Positions 24,301 to 39,800 are shown, counted from the stretch's first letter. The stretch: 64,000 bases of DNA from Linepithema humile (GCF_040581485.1 NC_090129.1:28982764-29046763), one strand, 5' to 3'. A program made the numbers and translations. Notes: generated by a model from the sequence alone, not told the origin.

Positions 24301-27300
24301 TGTCTGCTAGTTATCTATTCACGCGATCCACCGACGCGCACTTGACATTATTTATACGAACGTCTCTGAACGAAAAAGTATTTTTACGACTTAAATAATT
24401 TCGAACATTAGTTAATAATTATTCAATGTCTATAATTATATATATGTAAAAATACAGAAATTTACGGGATTTTCTTCAGAAATGTCACCTCCACTTTGCT
24501 GAAGATTTGTTTATTTACATTACACATGCTATACAATGTGTCCCGAAATTTGCGAAAAGAAAAGATACATATCATTAAATATCTAAAATGTTCTGAAAGT
24601 TGAAATTAATATTTCCAATATATCGCTCAATTCCTATATCAGGTAATTATCTGAAAACTTAAAATTCAAAATTATAGAAAAATAAATTTAAATATATCGA
24701 GTGAAACAAGTCGATAAACCAGACTGCATTCTAATGGAGTGAAATCGGTCTGTATAAGTTTATATTTTAGTACGCTTTCACGTCTGCAATTACAGCTTTT
24801 TCTCCAGGGGATCGCTGAAAGCGAGAAGCTTGGAGCAAATTCTGCGAGTGTACAGAATTTTATTCGCAATTAAATTCCTCATCTAGCATAAATTCTCCGG
24901 CTCGCGAACGTATTGATTAACCGCATGGCGCGATTTCTGCGGATGCCAATCAGGTGCCCGGGCTCGTTCATCTCGCGAGGGGATATGTATGTCGATAACA
25001 GAATATCGGCGGACGTGCCGCTTAACAGCCCCGCTGCGCCTATCTTTTACGGGCTCGCGCCGGGGAAGGTCGAAGGGTCGCCGATTAAATCGCGATCATC
25101 GCGCGCTCGCGCGGCTCCTCTTAGTTCTCGATATTACGAGGATCAAAGAAAATCCTTTCTCCGAACTCTGCAACTGACCGTTTTTTAATTGGAACAATAA
25201 ATATAGCGACAATATAAATAGCAATATATAACGGCAAATAATTTTTATATAAAGAACAGGTATAATAAAAATATAATTTTATATCGAGAAAAGAACATGT
25301 GTATGTGTGTATGTGTGTGTATATGTATGTATGTGTGTATGATTCTGTATGACGTCAAGCTTTCATGTCTCTCTCCGATATTGGCACGTGAACCGGCTTT
25401 TTATTTGCCGAAACTTACATGAAATCACACGTTCAGCAACGTGTCTCACAGCGTATCGATTCAGAATGCAAATTTTACATAGGACTCATTCGATAAAGTG
25501 AGAAATACAGCGTAAAATTCCCTTTAAAATATTCTGTATCCTTTATGCTCGAAAATTCTCTAAACATCTTAATCGCTCAATAATTTATTTTCTTAAAAAG
25601 TTTTAAAACTAAAGTTTAAGTTCTAAATTTTCTTTGTGTCGACCGGTTGATGTCAAGCTAAGTCACACCATGGAGACGTGACATAATCGGCGAGCATCGT
25701 TCCCAGCTACATTTTTTCTTTGCACGTGATTCGAAAGACCGGTCCCCACTGTGTCCGAGATCGTTCCCTCAGGCGGTCGGCCTTGAGACCAGCTGACAAA
25801 CTGTGGAAGACGAACGAGGGGGAAAGGAAGGGGGAGAAAGAGGAAAAGGAGGAGAAGGAGGAAGATTGCGCAACGCTTCGAAATATCGTGATTTTGAGAC
25901 CGGCCATCTAGAACAGCGGACAGTCTCTTTGTCTACATTAGAGAAGTAAATATCGTCGGTTCGAACACATATTGCGTGTTGTGTTGTAATAAATGCGAAT
26001 TTCTCTCTTTCACTATTCATCGTTTATTGAAAGTGAAACTGCAAATATACTTAAATATATTAAAAATATTTCGCCAGATGAATTTTATTGCGTGAAATAA
26101 TTTCGAAAGTCAGAGAATTAATTATATAATTTATACCTCAGAACCATTGAATGTTTTCAATCGCAGGTATCAAAATAAATTTAGAGCCAGATAAAATTAT
26201 TCGTTAGAGTTTTTAAATTATTCTCATATTTTAAGAAAATCGAAATTAAAATTACAAACACGTGTGACATTTTATAGAAAATTTACAAAATTAAATAATT
26301 ATTGAGTGGTTAAAAACGGAGAATTTTCGAGCTTAAAGAATGCAGAATATATTTTAATGTTGAACTAAATTTGCATATTATTATTTATGATAGTTAAGTC
26401 TTACACTTTATATTCTACAACTCGCAATCACTTTGTACGACTATTTAGTCATGATTATTGAGTAGCCTCTTCGATTTAGTTTGTTTTCTCGCAATATTGC
26501 GCACTTTGCGCTTGCTTCAAATTCACTGAACGGCATCCGCTTCGGCATTCTTAGCGTTCCTTGTCTCTCGAGTCATCGATATTCTCGCCGCCGCTCGCTT
26601 TTCCGAATCGTGTACAACGAGTAACCTCTTATCAACCGGTCTTCAAACGAAAAACCCTTCCCGGAGCAATAGCACGCAGGCGGAAGGCTCGATCTCTCAC
26701 GAAAGGAATAGCCTGCGGTATTTTACGACTCGACAGTCGTATAACTCTTTTCGACCATCGAAAAGGCACGTGGCGACTGGGTCACGAGGCCGATCGTAAA
26801 TTCTCAATTTGCTGAGAAACGAGTTACATTGCCGACCTGTAGAAACCGTGAGTATTTCTCGTCCGAATGCTCGAATATCCGGTGCGATTTGTCCGATCGG
26901 TTCGATATTTGATTTCACGATTTGTCGAACAATCGCCGTTATTGTGTGCAAATATTTATCCGTCTTTAAATAATAAAATAAGGCGCTTGTGACGGGCTAA
27001 TGGATTGCTAGATGCTAGTAGTAATCTTATTTAGAAGAGCGAAAAAACGCGAGGAGAGAAAAATTACTGTGGTTGCTTGGCAACACAGAGTGAGAGGTCG
27101 ATAAAAAGCTATAGCCAATGCTTCTCTAGAGACAAAGGGCATTTAACAGAGATGCAGTGAACTGATACACGCTCATTGCAATGCATATCAAGGCTACGGA
27201 AGAGCTGAAAGGCTTCGCTCTTTTCAAGTGCACTTAATACATTTGGGGAAGGATTATTATAGCAGACGGTACAATAATCGAAATGACGGTGGTAGACGAA

Positions 27301-27753
27301 TGGCACTCGCGCGCGCGCGCGCGCGTCTCGCGCAATGGCAAAGAAACGGCGATGTAATTTCGCTCGCTTGCAGAAGCGAGAAGGGAGACAAAGAACGCCA
27401 GTCCACCACCAGTAGTTTGAAAGCGGCAGTAGAAAAGGCGCGAGTGTAGCGGGCAGCGAGAGGAGGTGACTGGTCCGCACTGAGGGGCAAAGAGGGAGTG
27501 GGACCAGGGGAGAAAGCGGCTGGGAAGGGGAGCAGCGCCGCGAGAGGGTGGAAAGAGCGCCATGTTCGCCCTCTGACGCTCTTTTGAAGGTCAAGGTTTT
27601 CCGCCCCTCGCTCGACCGAGAGGGTAGAGCGACGGGAGGGTGAAGAGGGAAGGAGAATGACAAGAAGAGAGAGATAGAGGGACGGAGAGAGCGGTGGTGG
27701 GTGGTACAGTTGCGAAAGGGATGAGGGGGGGGAAGTACAGAAGTTGTAGAGAG

Positions 27754-27804
<51 letters not shown>

Positions 27805-30800
27805 GGTGGTCGTTCGATGGTGGACTATAGGGCGAGGAGCAGGGGGGGATTATGGGGGGATAGCGAGAGCCTGGTGCCCAGTATTTATAGCGCTTGCGAA
27901 CTGGTCGATAACGGATAGCGACACTGCGCAGTTGGGAAACCCCCGCGTCGAACCCGCCAGCCCACGCACGTCTCTCATCTTTCCCCGCGCCACCCCTCTC
28001 CGACTCGTCGCCGCTTCTGCCAACCCCTTTCGCTTCGGCTCGGTCTTTCTCTCCCTCTTCCTGCCCTCATCCGCCTACCCTCTCCTCTCCTTTGTCTCTT
28101 TATTAGCAGCTTAAATTTAATTTTTGCTCCGACGCGGAAAGTAAACGTTTAATTATCTATTGTGTCGTCCACCCTCTATATAATTCTCCACCTTTTCTCA
28201 GAACTTTATCGGTGGACTTATTTATATCCTCGTTAGTGCTAACTATACTCGTCGCATCTTCTCTTCTTTTACTAATATGTGGGGGGGAGGGGGGGTTGTG
28301 CCGGGAGAATCTCCATATGTCCGCTTGGAGTACGTTTCAGGCTCCGTGCTTTGCCTCAATCGCGGGTCTCTTCGATCGATTTTGAATCAATTTTTTGTGC
28401 GCGGAGAAAGATACTCTAAAGCAGGCACTTTGATCGATGTGGGCGGACGTTTTTAGGCATTCTTGAATTGTCTTAGATTTGTTACGCGCAATCGTTGCGA
28501 TCTTGATGTTCTTGTAATAACTCTTTAATCTCAAACACTTTCAACTGACTTTTTTTTTCTTGAGGAATAAAAATATTTTTTCTAGTAAAAATCAAAGTCC
28601 CGACAAATAGAAATCTATACTTAGTTACCATATCTCAAAGTGTATAAACTTTGTACGTGTAAGACGCTTAAAAGCAATATTTTCTCAGCACAAACAACGT
28701 TGAACGTGATCGATAACACGGCTTTATGCTTCATCACGTCTTTGGCGAATTTTCGTAATTCGTCTGTCAACGCTAAATTCACGTGAAATTAGAAAATCCA
28801 TAATGAAGATTGCCATAATAATCTTGTTCTTGTATTTTCTGCAGAACAGCGCGTTTACTATCTGATCAAATTGCCAGAATGCAAAAACTGTAATGACTTT
28901 CTTCACGTATCTCCACAAATTTCCCCTTTCTCTTTTTCTCTCTCCATGTATCAACCTTTCTTGAATAATTCACCGGCACGCTCATTGTGATTGCCACAGT
29001 CCTAAGTATAGTAGCCTTACGTGTATTTTCGATGCAATTCATAAGACACCTTATCGGAAAATGACCGAATGGCGTGGCGAAGCGTATTAAATTAAAACTG
29101 CGATCGATTATCCGGAATAAAAAGTGCTAATAAGAACGGACTAATGAGAAGCTGGGTTGACTCATCACGTGCTATAATTTCGATGCTTATTAAATTTTTC
29201 AATATTTTAATATTAGATGAAAAAGATGAAAAATTAACGAATATTATTTGTCAATATTTTTTTTTTTAATTGTAAACGAATATTTATCACGTAGTGCAAG
29301 GAGTAACAGAGTTTTTTTTATATATTTTCTCGGAAACAGCATTGCTTTGCTGTATCAAATTGATAATTATATGATTCATATTTATATATGCGTGTATTTG
29401 CATCACTTACACGGAAAGAACGCTTTTGCTGAAATATTTAAAAACTGCCAGATACAGATTTGAAAATAATTTTTGTTGGACAATTAAAATTTATCAATAG
29501 AGTACTCGATCTGATTGATGGATGGATCAAAATGAGGTCATATTGCAACAAAAAGTTTGAGTGCTTTATTGATAAATTTTGATTGTTCAACAAAAATTAT
29601 TTTCAGATCTGTATCTGGCACAATTTTGAAATATATTTCAACAAAAATTCTTTCTATATACATTTTACACATTTTAAATTTAATTCGTTCTACCTCTGAA
29701 ATTTAATTAATTGTTTAAAGAATGGGAATTTTGCTCAATATGTGAAGATACGAAGGGAAAAAAAGTAAAGGAATATTTTCAATTAATTTGAGAATTAAAA
29801 ATCTTTATTTTTTTTTATATTTTTCATTATATTTAGATTTTAATCATACTATTCTTGAGAAATATGATTCTACTGGATGTTATTAATTATTATGTCCTAA
29901 AACATTAGTGTGTCACAAAACGTGATAAATAATAATTATAATAATAAGTATAATTAAATTTAGAAGGTAAGGAGCGTTGCGCATTTTACGACGCTTCTTG
30001 CCGGATTTGCTAGTTGAAAATAACCTACTATCTCTGCATTTCACTTGACGATTGTACCGATTACCATTTCTGAGCCAAGCATTACAACCTGTAATTAAAC
30101 GCAAGCTGAAAATATTACCTCTCGTAAAGCTATAGAATTTCACGCAGAGAATCGCAGACGAAGGCGCGAGAAATATGTATCTCGATATAAGCGCTCGTTT
30201 ACGATAATAGGATGTGAAAAACAGAAAGAACTTGGGTGAAATTGACGTAATAAAAAGAAGAATGAGAGTTACTCACAATTAGTATGTTCGTTTTAAGACC
30301 CGTAATCTCCGTTTAAGCGGACTTTTTACAAAGAGAAAAGTGGTCGTCGGCGCAAGAATAAGAAAACTTTGCCATTTTTCTAGAAAACGTTCTTTTTTAT
30401 CATCGAATCGTAAATCGCTAGTGATATAGTCGTGTATAAATCCCGTTCGTTTTCCTGCGAACACTCTGCGCAACAAGCTGAAAAGCAGAGCCCGTAGTGG
30501 GGAAGAATGAAGCTCGCGAAAAAAATAGAATGGCGAACCGGCGCGAGGTAACCACAGACGGGAGCGAGAACAGGACGAAAGGATAAAAAATCCCTTCGGA
30601 GGAGGGGGCGGAGGGCGAGATAGGTCGGTGAGAGGTGGGAAAAAGAACTCAGAGTAGGCGGAGTGGTGCGTCGGGAGTGGTAGTGTGGGGGTAAGTGCAT
30701 TGCCATCCCTTTCGTCCTGTTTCCGAGGCGCATTGGGGGTGGCCGGTTAAGCCCTCTTCTTCCTCCCCTCCCGATAACAGAAGGGACAGATGGGGGTGGG

Positions 30801-33800
30801 TTGGACTCGCTTGGCGCGACGGAGATGGCGAATAGTTCGCGAAGATGGGCATCTCGTAGAGGTGAGAGTGTAAAGGTCACAAGTGTATGTCTGTCTTTCG
30901 CGCTCGTCGTCAGAGACGAAGCTCACGCAATGTCGGTGAGATTTCGAACGTTACGATGACGAAATTGTGGTGTTTATGACGCAAAATCCACTTTCCTTCT
31001 ATCTTTGCCCGAGAAACTTCTGTTTGTTCAGATCAGGAGTTTCTCTCGCGCTGTATAATTCTAAGAATAAAACTTAATCTACAAACAATTCTTGCGTTGC
31101 TAACTCGTAGATATGCATCGACGATAATTTTAAAATGTTTAATATGAATATTAATTTATTCGCCAATTTTTTTATTATTATTTAACGCACTGACGCGAGG
31201 ATTTCGATTTTACTTTCACCAACATTAATCTTCACTTTTGTCGATTCAATTTTTTATTTTCGAGAACTGATCGGAGAACCAAGTTCGGTCGCTTGAACAA
31301 AACTGTAATATAGAATTCTATTTCGAGACGAATTTATCGCAGTCTCCAAACATTTCTTGCATTTACAACGTCCGAGCTATAGATCTTCGAAAACACCTCT
31401 CTCGAAATAGAACTAAATTTCCGGACTGTCGCCAATGATTACACGCTCGCAGCGTTAACTTTCTCCGTCCATGCCATAGAGAGATAGATCCCATAATTTA
31501 AAGTGGGACGGAGAATCGATAATCCAGAGCAAATTGATGCTGAGATCGTCGATGCAACTTGCTCCTAATCTTTCTCCTCCCTCTCATTGCCGTGGGGAAG
31601 CGGCGTCAACGTAAATTCATCCGAGAAGTATGGAGAACGAGCGTTGGTGCACTGCGAGAGGGAGGATGCAACCTCCTCCCCTCTTCCGGAGCGACGAGGG
31701 GAGAGAGAGAGAGCCTGAGGGGGTGGCACGAGCCGTTCGGGGGAGGGCGGCCGCCCTTTGTCGAGGAGAGGGGAGGCAGCTCGTTGGAAAATTTACGTTG
31801 GCAGCGTATGGACCGTAAAGGTCGCGCCGTTGCTGGTGTGTCTCTCCTTGTTCGGCGCCGTCGCCGCCGGTTCGCTTCTCTCCGCGAAAGCTGCCAGCTG
31901 AGAGCAACGTCAGCAACGAGACCGGATTGTCGTGCCGTCGCGCTACTCGTCTCGGGGTTAACTATTTAACATTCTTATCGACGCGAAACGTGAAACCTTC
32001 CGAGAAAGAGAGTAAGAAACAAAGAGAGAGAGAGAGAGAAAGAAAGTAGGAAAGGGTTTTTTTGAAGGCCGAATACTTGTAGGAATAAAATATTTGAAAT
32101 TGGAGTAGCGAGCGAGGAAAAGTGAGAACGGAAGGGGACGACAGAGGGGCGGCGGAAAAAAGGGAGGGAGGGATGATGCGAGGAGGGCGGAATCAGCTGG
32201 GGAGAACGGTGGAATGCGTAGGCGGAAAAATGGTGGCGCGAGCGAACGTCGCCGGTGCACGCATTCTTCCTGGTTCCGTTCTCCCGAAACCGAGACTCCG
32301 GGACATCTAGATCGGCGAGCGACGGACGCCGGATCATTCGCGTGAGTAAGCTTTTGAAATAATTCCTCGCCGGCGGTGACGACTTCCGGTGATTCGCACA
32401 CCGAGTCCCCGTATTTCGCGAAATCCAAAATACGATCGAAACTTTTGCGCGTTCTCCATGTATATTCCACGGGTTTGCTACAGTGCTAAAATCCGCAGTT
32501 ATAGAGCGAACGAGAAAGACGTTCGATATTATTTTTGTAAAAAGCTTTTATCTGAATAAGAGATGTGTGCGAAATGGACGATGTATTGAAATATGCAAAA
32601 TTGAAAGTTGAAAAAAAAATCGATGAAAGCGACGGTATGACAAATTTAGAAACAAGTGTCTCGTGACGTTGCACTTGACAGCGATTGATATTGAAGAGAT
32701 TGAAAATTCAAAATCTATATTACATCTGGAAACTAGGTTATTTTGAGGCACCATTTATTATTGCGTCACATTATAATTTACCTATAAATTTATTTTCACA
32801 ATATAAAATAACGTAAAAGAAGAAAGTATTTAACATTGTTTTATTTGTCGAAATAAATTCCGATCGCGAAGGTTTAAATGCGAAATTAATATACGTGTGT
32901 TGAAACATATTTAGTTTTTTAACAAGTTTTTCAAGACCTTACGTCGCATGTCAGCTGCGCTTAAATATATTTCTCTTTCTCCAACGTTCAATTGACGTTG
33001 ATCTATCGCCGATGATTCATTTCGCAAGCCCTCGAGATCAGCCGTGTGAGAATGGCACCACCGCTGGTGTCGATATTAGATTATCGCAAAGCGGCATCTC
33101 GCGCATCGACGAAATCGACGTCGAGTGTGGACCTTGGATCCCCAAGGCTGCGTATGGCGAGATATCCGGCGGAGGCGCGACACGTGTAACTCTCTCGATC
33201 ATCCGATTATTCGTTACTTACTAAAGCATGGCTGTCGCTAAGAAAGGACGTCCCTCGTAAACATCTTGTTGTCAAGATGAAAGATCGCGTTCTCTCCGAG
33301 AAATTTCTGTCTTTTTTTCTCATCAAAGTGATAAGTAATATTATTTAAAGCAACAGGTAATATTATTTAAAAAAAAAACGAGATATTGTTTACATAAAGC
33401 TAATAATTATGTAAATTGCGCGAAAGAGCATGAAAAGACTCATTTTAGAGGCGAAAAAAAGATATAATACATTTTTGCATTGTGCCTGTGAGAAATTGTT
33501 ATTTGAGTCGCGTGCGCGAAATTCGCAACGTTGCATTCGCAAATGCGTGATACAACTCGCAATATTCTTGTCGTTTTATCGTCGATGTTCCTATTTTTTA
33601 ATGTGACACGTCGGAAACCTCTTTGTAACACAATCAGAATCTTATATATGTATTTCGAATTTTGAACAATGCATTCTCACATTTCGTTTTCTCGACGCGA
33701 ATTGCGATTGCAAGTTCTTTTATAAATATCTTTGCTTTCGCATCTTTTTACTTTAGCGTGAATTTTTTTTCAAAACCAATGGTTTATATTAAAACATTGC

Positions 33801-36800
33801 CAAATTCAAAATTATCTATCTTTTAATTTTATTAAATTTATTTATTAAATCAGATAAAAAATTGTGATGCAATATAGTATTTTAATTATGAAACACTCGA
33901 GAGTGGTTTTTTTTTTTTTTTTTTTATTTATTTATTGGCGCTTATATCGTGACCTTGGTAACAGCGGCATCACAAAAGTTCTTTTCATTGGCCCGGAATT
34001 AAACCCGACATCATTATCGCTTGAATGAGCGACAACATAATGTGCGGTGGTGAGAAAGGCCGAATAGTTTAGGAAAATCCCTGCTTCCGCGATTAAATAA
34101 TTTCGACATTTTAATAAAAGGATTTTATTATAATCTAGTCGTATTTTACAAACTCTTTTCAGACTTTTCTTGGCTCTTGCACAATACAATAGGTGTCTTG
34201 AATTAATTTAATACGGCGTTACATTTACTAGCTTTTCTGTGGAATTTCACAGAGCTTGATTTAGCATTAGCGGAACGACACTCAACGAGACGATTTGCAC
34301 TATTGAGAGACCACAAATATCCTTTGTATCTTAGCGTTTATGTATAATTTTTTGGGCATTATTCTGATGAGAAATGTCTTAATGACGTAGAATATTGTTC
34401 AATTGACTGGTCAAATAAAAGAATTGTTAGTCCGAAGTTTCTTTTATGAAATGCAACATAGTGCATTCCTACATATTGCAATAATCGCCGCAAAATGTCG
34501 CGCTGACGCTGCTAAATGTTCACTCGCTTTCACGAGCAAATTTGGATAATAAAGTTGATACTGTAATTTTATCGAAGATTAATGAAAATCGCCCTTTTCA
34601 GATCATAATAATAGCAATAAATGATTCTGTGTAAAGAATTGAAACCATTTTTCGCCTCTATTGTTAACGTCAAAAGCGCTCGGCCGACGCGAGCTGATAA
34701 CGCTCGAAAGAGAGACATTTCAATTTGGCAATTATTGTAAATATAAGTGTGTGTATTTGTGTGCGCTTGTGTATCGATAGGATATCGCAAATTGAAACAC
34801 ATTCATTTGACCATTGGTGACGTCAGCTGGTTCGAGCAAAAATAAGAGTTCTCTTTCTCTCGATGATTTTTTCGGGCGAATCTATGAGTCACCGCGATAG
34901 TGTTGTGTAATCAGTCATCAAACATTATATGTGTACATCACGCATTTTTAATAATGTGCTCTTTGTTTGTTTAGTGAGCAGACTTCATTGTGAGTCGGAA
35001 TCCTTCAAAATGGATCTCATTCTGGACATCAACAGTTGGTTGTATCCTATGGAGTTAGGTGAGCCTTTTATTGTTAAATTAATTATTTTTAGCTACGAAT
35101 AATTGAAACAAAGACATTAAGCTATTTTTTATTATTGCTTGCAATATTTCTGAACTGATAGAGAAACATTAACTGTATGAAATATGACCATAGTTATATT
35201 TGTAATGTAATTTCGAAAGCAAATGGCATATGACGAAATTTTTTTAAAAAAGATATATGCAATTTTGTTAAAGAAATAATACTCAAGAGAGAGTATGCGA
35301 AAAAATTATTATATATTTTAAACTATTGGTAGTCTTTTTCTCCAAACAAAATAATTGGACGCTACATGAAAAAGTTAAATGGCTACGTAGAATTTATATT
35401 ATTTATTTATTTATTGAATTATATTATTGATAGAATTTTACTAAATCTATAGAATTATTGTTTATAAAATTTTATAATTTATATTTTATTATACTTGTGA
35501 TATAAACGCGTATGTAAGCACGTATAATTTGTACTCTGCATTTTTTACATACGAGAGAAAGTTAAAAAGTAAAGAGACTTTTTATTGCCAAATCAATTCA
35601 AAATGAAAAATTCTTTCACTTTTTGACTCTCATCTTTATTTATATTTTTTTTATTAACACAATATTTACATGATTACAATATTTTGCAAATAATACATTC
35701 AGCTACATTGTTACTGCATATTTATGATGTTTTGTAAACAAACATACAACATTGCTATATTAACATATCGCACACTTGCAAAACAAGTGACACAAATCGA
35801 AATTTTTTGAATTTCGTTTTATGTGCGGATTGTGTTCTAAATATATCGTCCTTCAATCGGGAAAAAGTGATGGAAGTTGAATTCAAATACTTTCCGCGTA
35901 AATCTGCTACGTTTGATACTGCCGTAAATAGTTAATTTTAAAATTATTGCTTAATCAAGCATAGAGATGTGAAATTATTTTCCGTAAAATCAAACTTGCT
36001 TCAGACGATTTATAACTTGCGATAGAATTTGAAATAAAAACTAATTCCAACCAAAAAATATTATCTCATAATATTTTTAATAGAAACCGTTATTATTAAC
36101 GCAATTCTTCTTTTCTCTCTCCTGAACAATTTGATACTTTTGACTTGTGTCACTTTTCTTGCGGGTGCACGATATAATGTTTCATCCACTTTTCACCGCG
36201 ACATACGTTATTATCTCGAAATCTCAAACCGAATTTTAGCCCGGAAATCTATCCGTCGAGGAAATAGAAAAAAAAAACATACACCACGGTATCGTTTCTT
36301 TATTCCATACACGACGTGCGCAAAGTCGTAATTTCCGATCGGGCCGCCGGTCCGATAACATTCGTTCGCTAGTTTTTCATATTTCACATTTTACTGAAAC
36401 GCGAAAACCTATCCTCTGATTAAAACGTTCTGTTTTAAACATTGTAGAAAAATTCGTTAAAAACAAAACTCGCTTCATGCAAGACAAAGCTTTATTATAC
36501 AGGATATTCGAAAAGTTTAGCGACGTTAAAGTGTGTCAAATGATTAAATGGTGAGATGAATTAATGAAATTGGCAGCGTATATTATATTATTGAAATCAG
36601 TACTAATTAATTTTGCAATATAGAAGATAATTTTATGTGAAAGATTGTCAAAATGGAATGATTAAATTGAAATCCTTCTAGTTGAAAACTTTCCGACATT
36701 GTCATATGCATGAATTGTTCAAAAGTTTTGTCCAATTTGAAATAATTTCGTGGTCAATTAAATTTTTATTCAAGAATGCCGCACTGCTATTGTTATTGTT

Positions 36801-39800
36801 AGAATTCTAAAGAAGTTGCTGCCGATACTTTTAGATATATAAAAGCGCACAAAGGATTCGCGTCTTTCGAGTCGCGCCATCGCGCCGCAAGCTCAACTGC
36901 GAAATTGCAGTTTGGCGTTTATAAGCGAACGTAATCTTCCGAAATGCACTTGGCAACCGTGAGCAGTTGTGATATTCTGCTTCCCTCGCTTGACTACGAA
37001 ACTTCGCCAACGACGCTTCCGGTCTCTTTCTTGAGCTCTGAGATTGTCTTCTGTATAGAGCGATTCTAAAATAAATTACCTAGCTTTGCTCTGCTTTTTT
37101 TCTCCAAAAAGTTTATAATTAGTTTTCTCTCCGTTTTTTTTTTTTTTTTTTATATCGAGATATCGATAATTTTTAGATAAATAATAGATAAATAATCGGA
37201 AGTGAAAGACTGTCGTGTATATTTGAAAATAATTTTTACATGCTGCAGTATAACAAATAATTTTTTGCATCCATTTTTCTAAAAGTGATGTTGCCGTGCA
37301 TCTTGGAAAACGCAGAAAATATTAAAAATCTTTTCGTAGTACAAGCAATTTATATTTTTCAAACATATCACATTGTCCAAGACACTGTGTACAAAATGTT
37401 TTCTTTCCGCGCTACGTAAATGCGACATGGTCGCATTTTTCAGATCCTTGGCGCAAAAGACGTGTAAAACCTATTTCTTTTACTATTTGTCACTTTTTGC
37501 TTTTGGTACACTTCCGTCGCTAATGCGGATTTCTCGCATTTGTCTTCTGAACTGTCGCTGACGAAATTGCGATGCGTCGCACGATGTGGCACTGAAAGTC
37601 GTCGACGATATACATTTTATCCGCATAAGAGAGCAAATGCGCTGGCCAAGGCTAAACTGAGGCTGCAGTAGCAAGACGTTTCCCCATTTATGAAGGTCTA
37701 TCTTGATGCATTTTACTTGACGGTCAACCAAATTAGTCGACTATTACTTTTGAGGAGACCTAATACAAAGACAATTTTCAGAATTGAAGGTTTTTTACTG
37801 TTATGAATCTTATAATTGTTGTATTTTATTTCGAAAAGAATACACAATTTGAATTATATTCTAATAATGTCTGTTTCCTTTTAATAATTTATATTATTTC
37901 TATTTATATTTTTTATCAATACATTTTACATAATATGAGTCAATATATACATGATATAACATATGAATTTTATATTTAATATTTTTGAGAAATCAGATTC
38001 ATTTCTAGCTTTTTGTCTTCTTATTTTCCTCAAAAGAAGTGGCTTAAAAAATACAATTTTAATTACCGAAGCGATACTTGCAAGCTCAAATTCTTCGTCT
38101 TGTCTAAATTAACTTGCGTCTTTGTCTAAATTAACAGGAATGAGTTTAATATCAACGAAATATTAGTTGCATTCCCTCTTTGTCGATTCATCCCTGCGCT
38201 GATTCATACTTTTATGAAAATGGCTTTATATTTTTCTTTTTCTTTCCGGGACTCGCCATCTTTTCGCGATCCTTTATCTAGCTACGCGGAAAGACACACG
38301 ATGACGTGAAATTTATCGTCGTGCCTAGCCATCTTGGCTCCGACGAGCACGTTGCGTCTCGTCGGAGTACAGCGCGATCGAGGCGATTAAATGCTGCCTC
38401 GTCTTCGAACTTCACCAATGGGAACACGCTCGCTGACCGGGTCCGGACGTCGGGACGCGTCTTGGCTCCGCCTCTCATTTTACCGATGCGACCGCGGCGA
38501 TTGGTGAAGTTCGACCGACCTAGGGACGGTGATGCCTTATTTTGTCGGTAACCTACTCTCTCCGCGGATCGCCGTCTACGAGAAGTCTTCCGTCTCCCTT
38601 TCCCCTTTGCCCTTGGAATGAAACTCGTGTCAGGAGCTGGTCATACTCTAATGTGATTTATTGATCGCATTGGATCGAGCATTTATCGAATATTTATGAC
38701 GCTTGAGCATTTCGGTATTTAGGATACACATATGTCGCATGATTTTGTCACTAAACGATACTATCAATTTTTTGTAATCATATTAATATAATTGAAATCA
38801 GTTTGAATATTCATATTCATCGTGTTATATTGAAGCGTTTAAGCCTTTTATTTATATTTTACATTTCATCAAATTTGAATAATTTTTCAGTTTTCGAAAA
38901 GCCCAAACGAAGTGATAAAAGCAATTAATTACAATTTATTTATTGAGTGAAAAAATGATTCGTCATATCGTGGAACCAAATATTCTGCGAGAGAATCCAT
39001 TAAACTATATTATTCCTAAATTGAACAAAATTTCAATTCATTTATAATAGTCATTTGATATCGATAAATAAGTGGATAAAACGGCCATATTCAATTATTA
39101 TTTAAGACAACATTATTACACAAAAGATAAAAAAATGTTTATATAAAAATTGTTTGATTTTTAGTGTGGGAGCAATAGAAATTAAATTTTTCTTCGAATT
39201 GTTAATTATCGAAGTTTCAAGATTACATAATTTCTTTTTTTTAATGTACATTTTTATTTTACTCTTTTATTACTCATTCAATAACAGATTTTTAATGAAT
39301 TACTTATTTTATTTAGATATTGCGTGTAATAATATCGATGATAATAGCCAGATTATGTCACGCATGACAAAGTGCTCAATTTTTGTAAAGCAAGTATAAT
39401 TAGATCTAGAAGTGTGAATTGAACGTCATTATTGAAATTGATATTGTAATCTGGATAAATGGCAATTTAAAACTTATAATTGCAATACTATCTTTCGTTT
39501 CCTTGCTCAAACAATTTTTATATAAACTTTTTATATTCTTCACTTAACCTTTAACTGTTTAAATATGTACACTTAATTATTTTTCAACCTTTAACTGGTA
39601 TTATGCGGTTTGCGAGAGCATCACTCAATTTTCTTCATATATCACCCTCTTGAAACCTTTCATTTATTTTTCATTCTTAATTCTGCGTATTACGTTTTGC
39701 CACTTACGTGCACAATGATATAACAGTGTCGCAAAAAAGTTTCCTTTATCCAAAAATTTGATACAAAAATAATAAAGCGATCCGGCGGACCCTACGAAGG

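Noticed and set aside
25945..25955. GGTTCGAACAC, similar to a tRNA B box
   Set aside because: No A box or cloverleaf can be formed upstream; similar isolated GGTTCGA words near 18615, 26897 and 34829 also fail.
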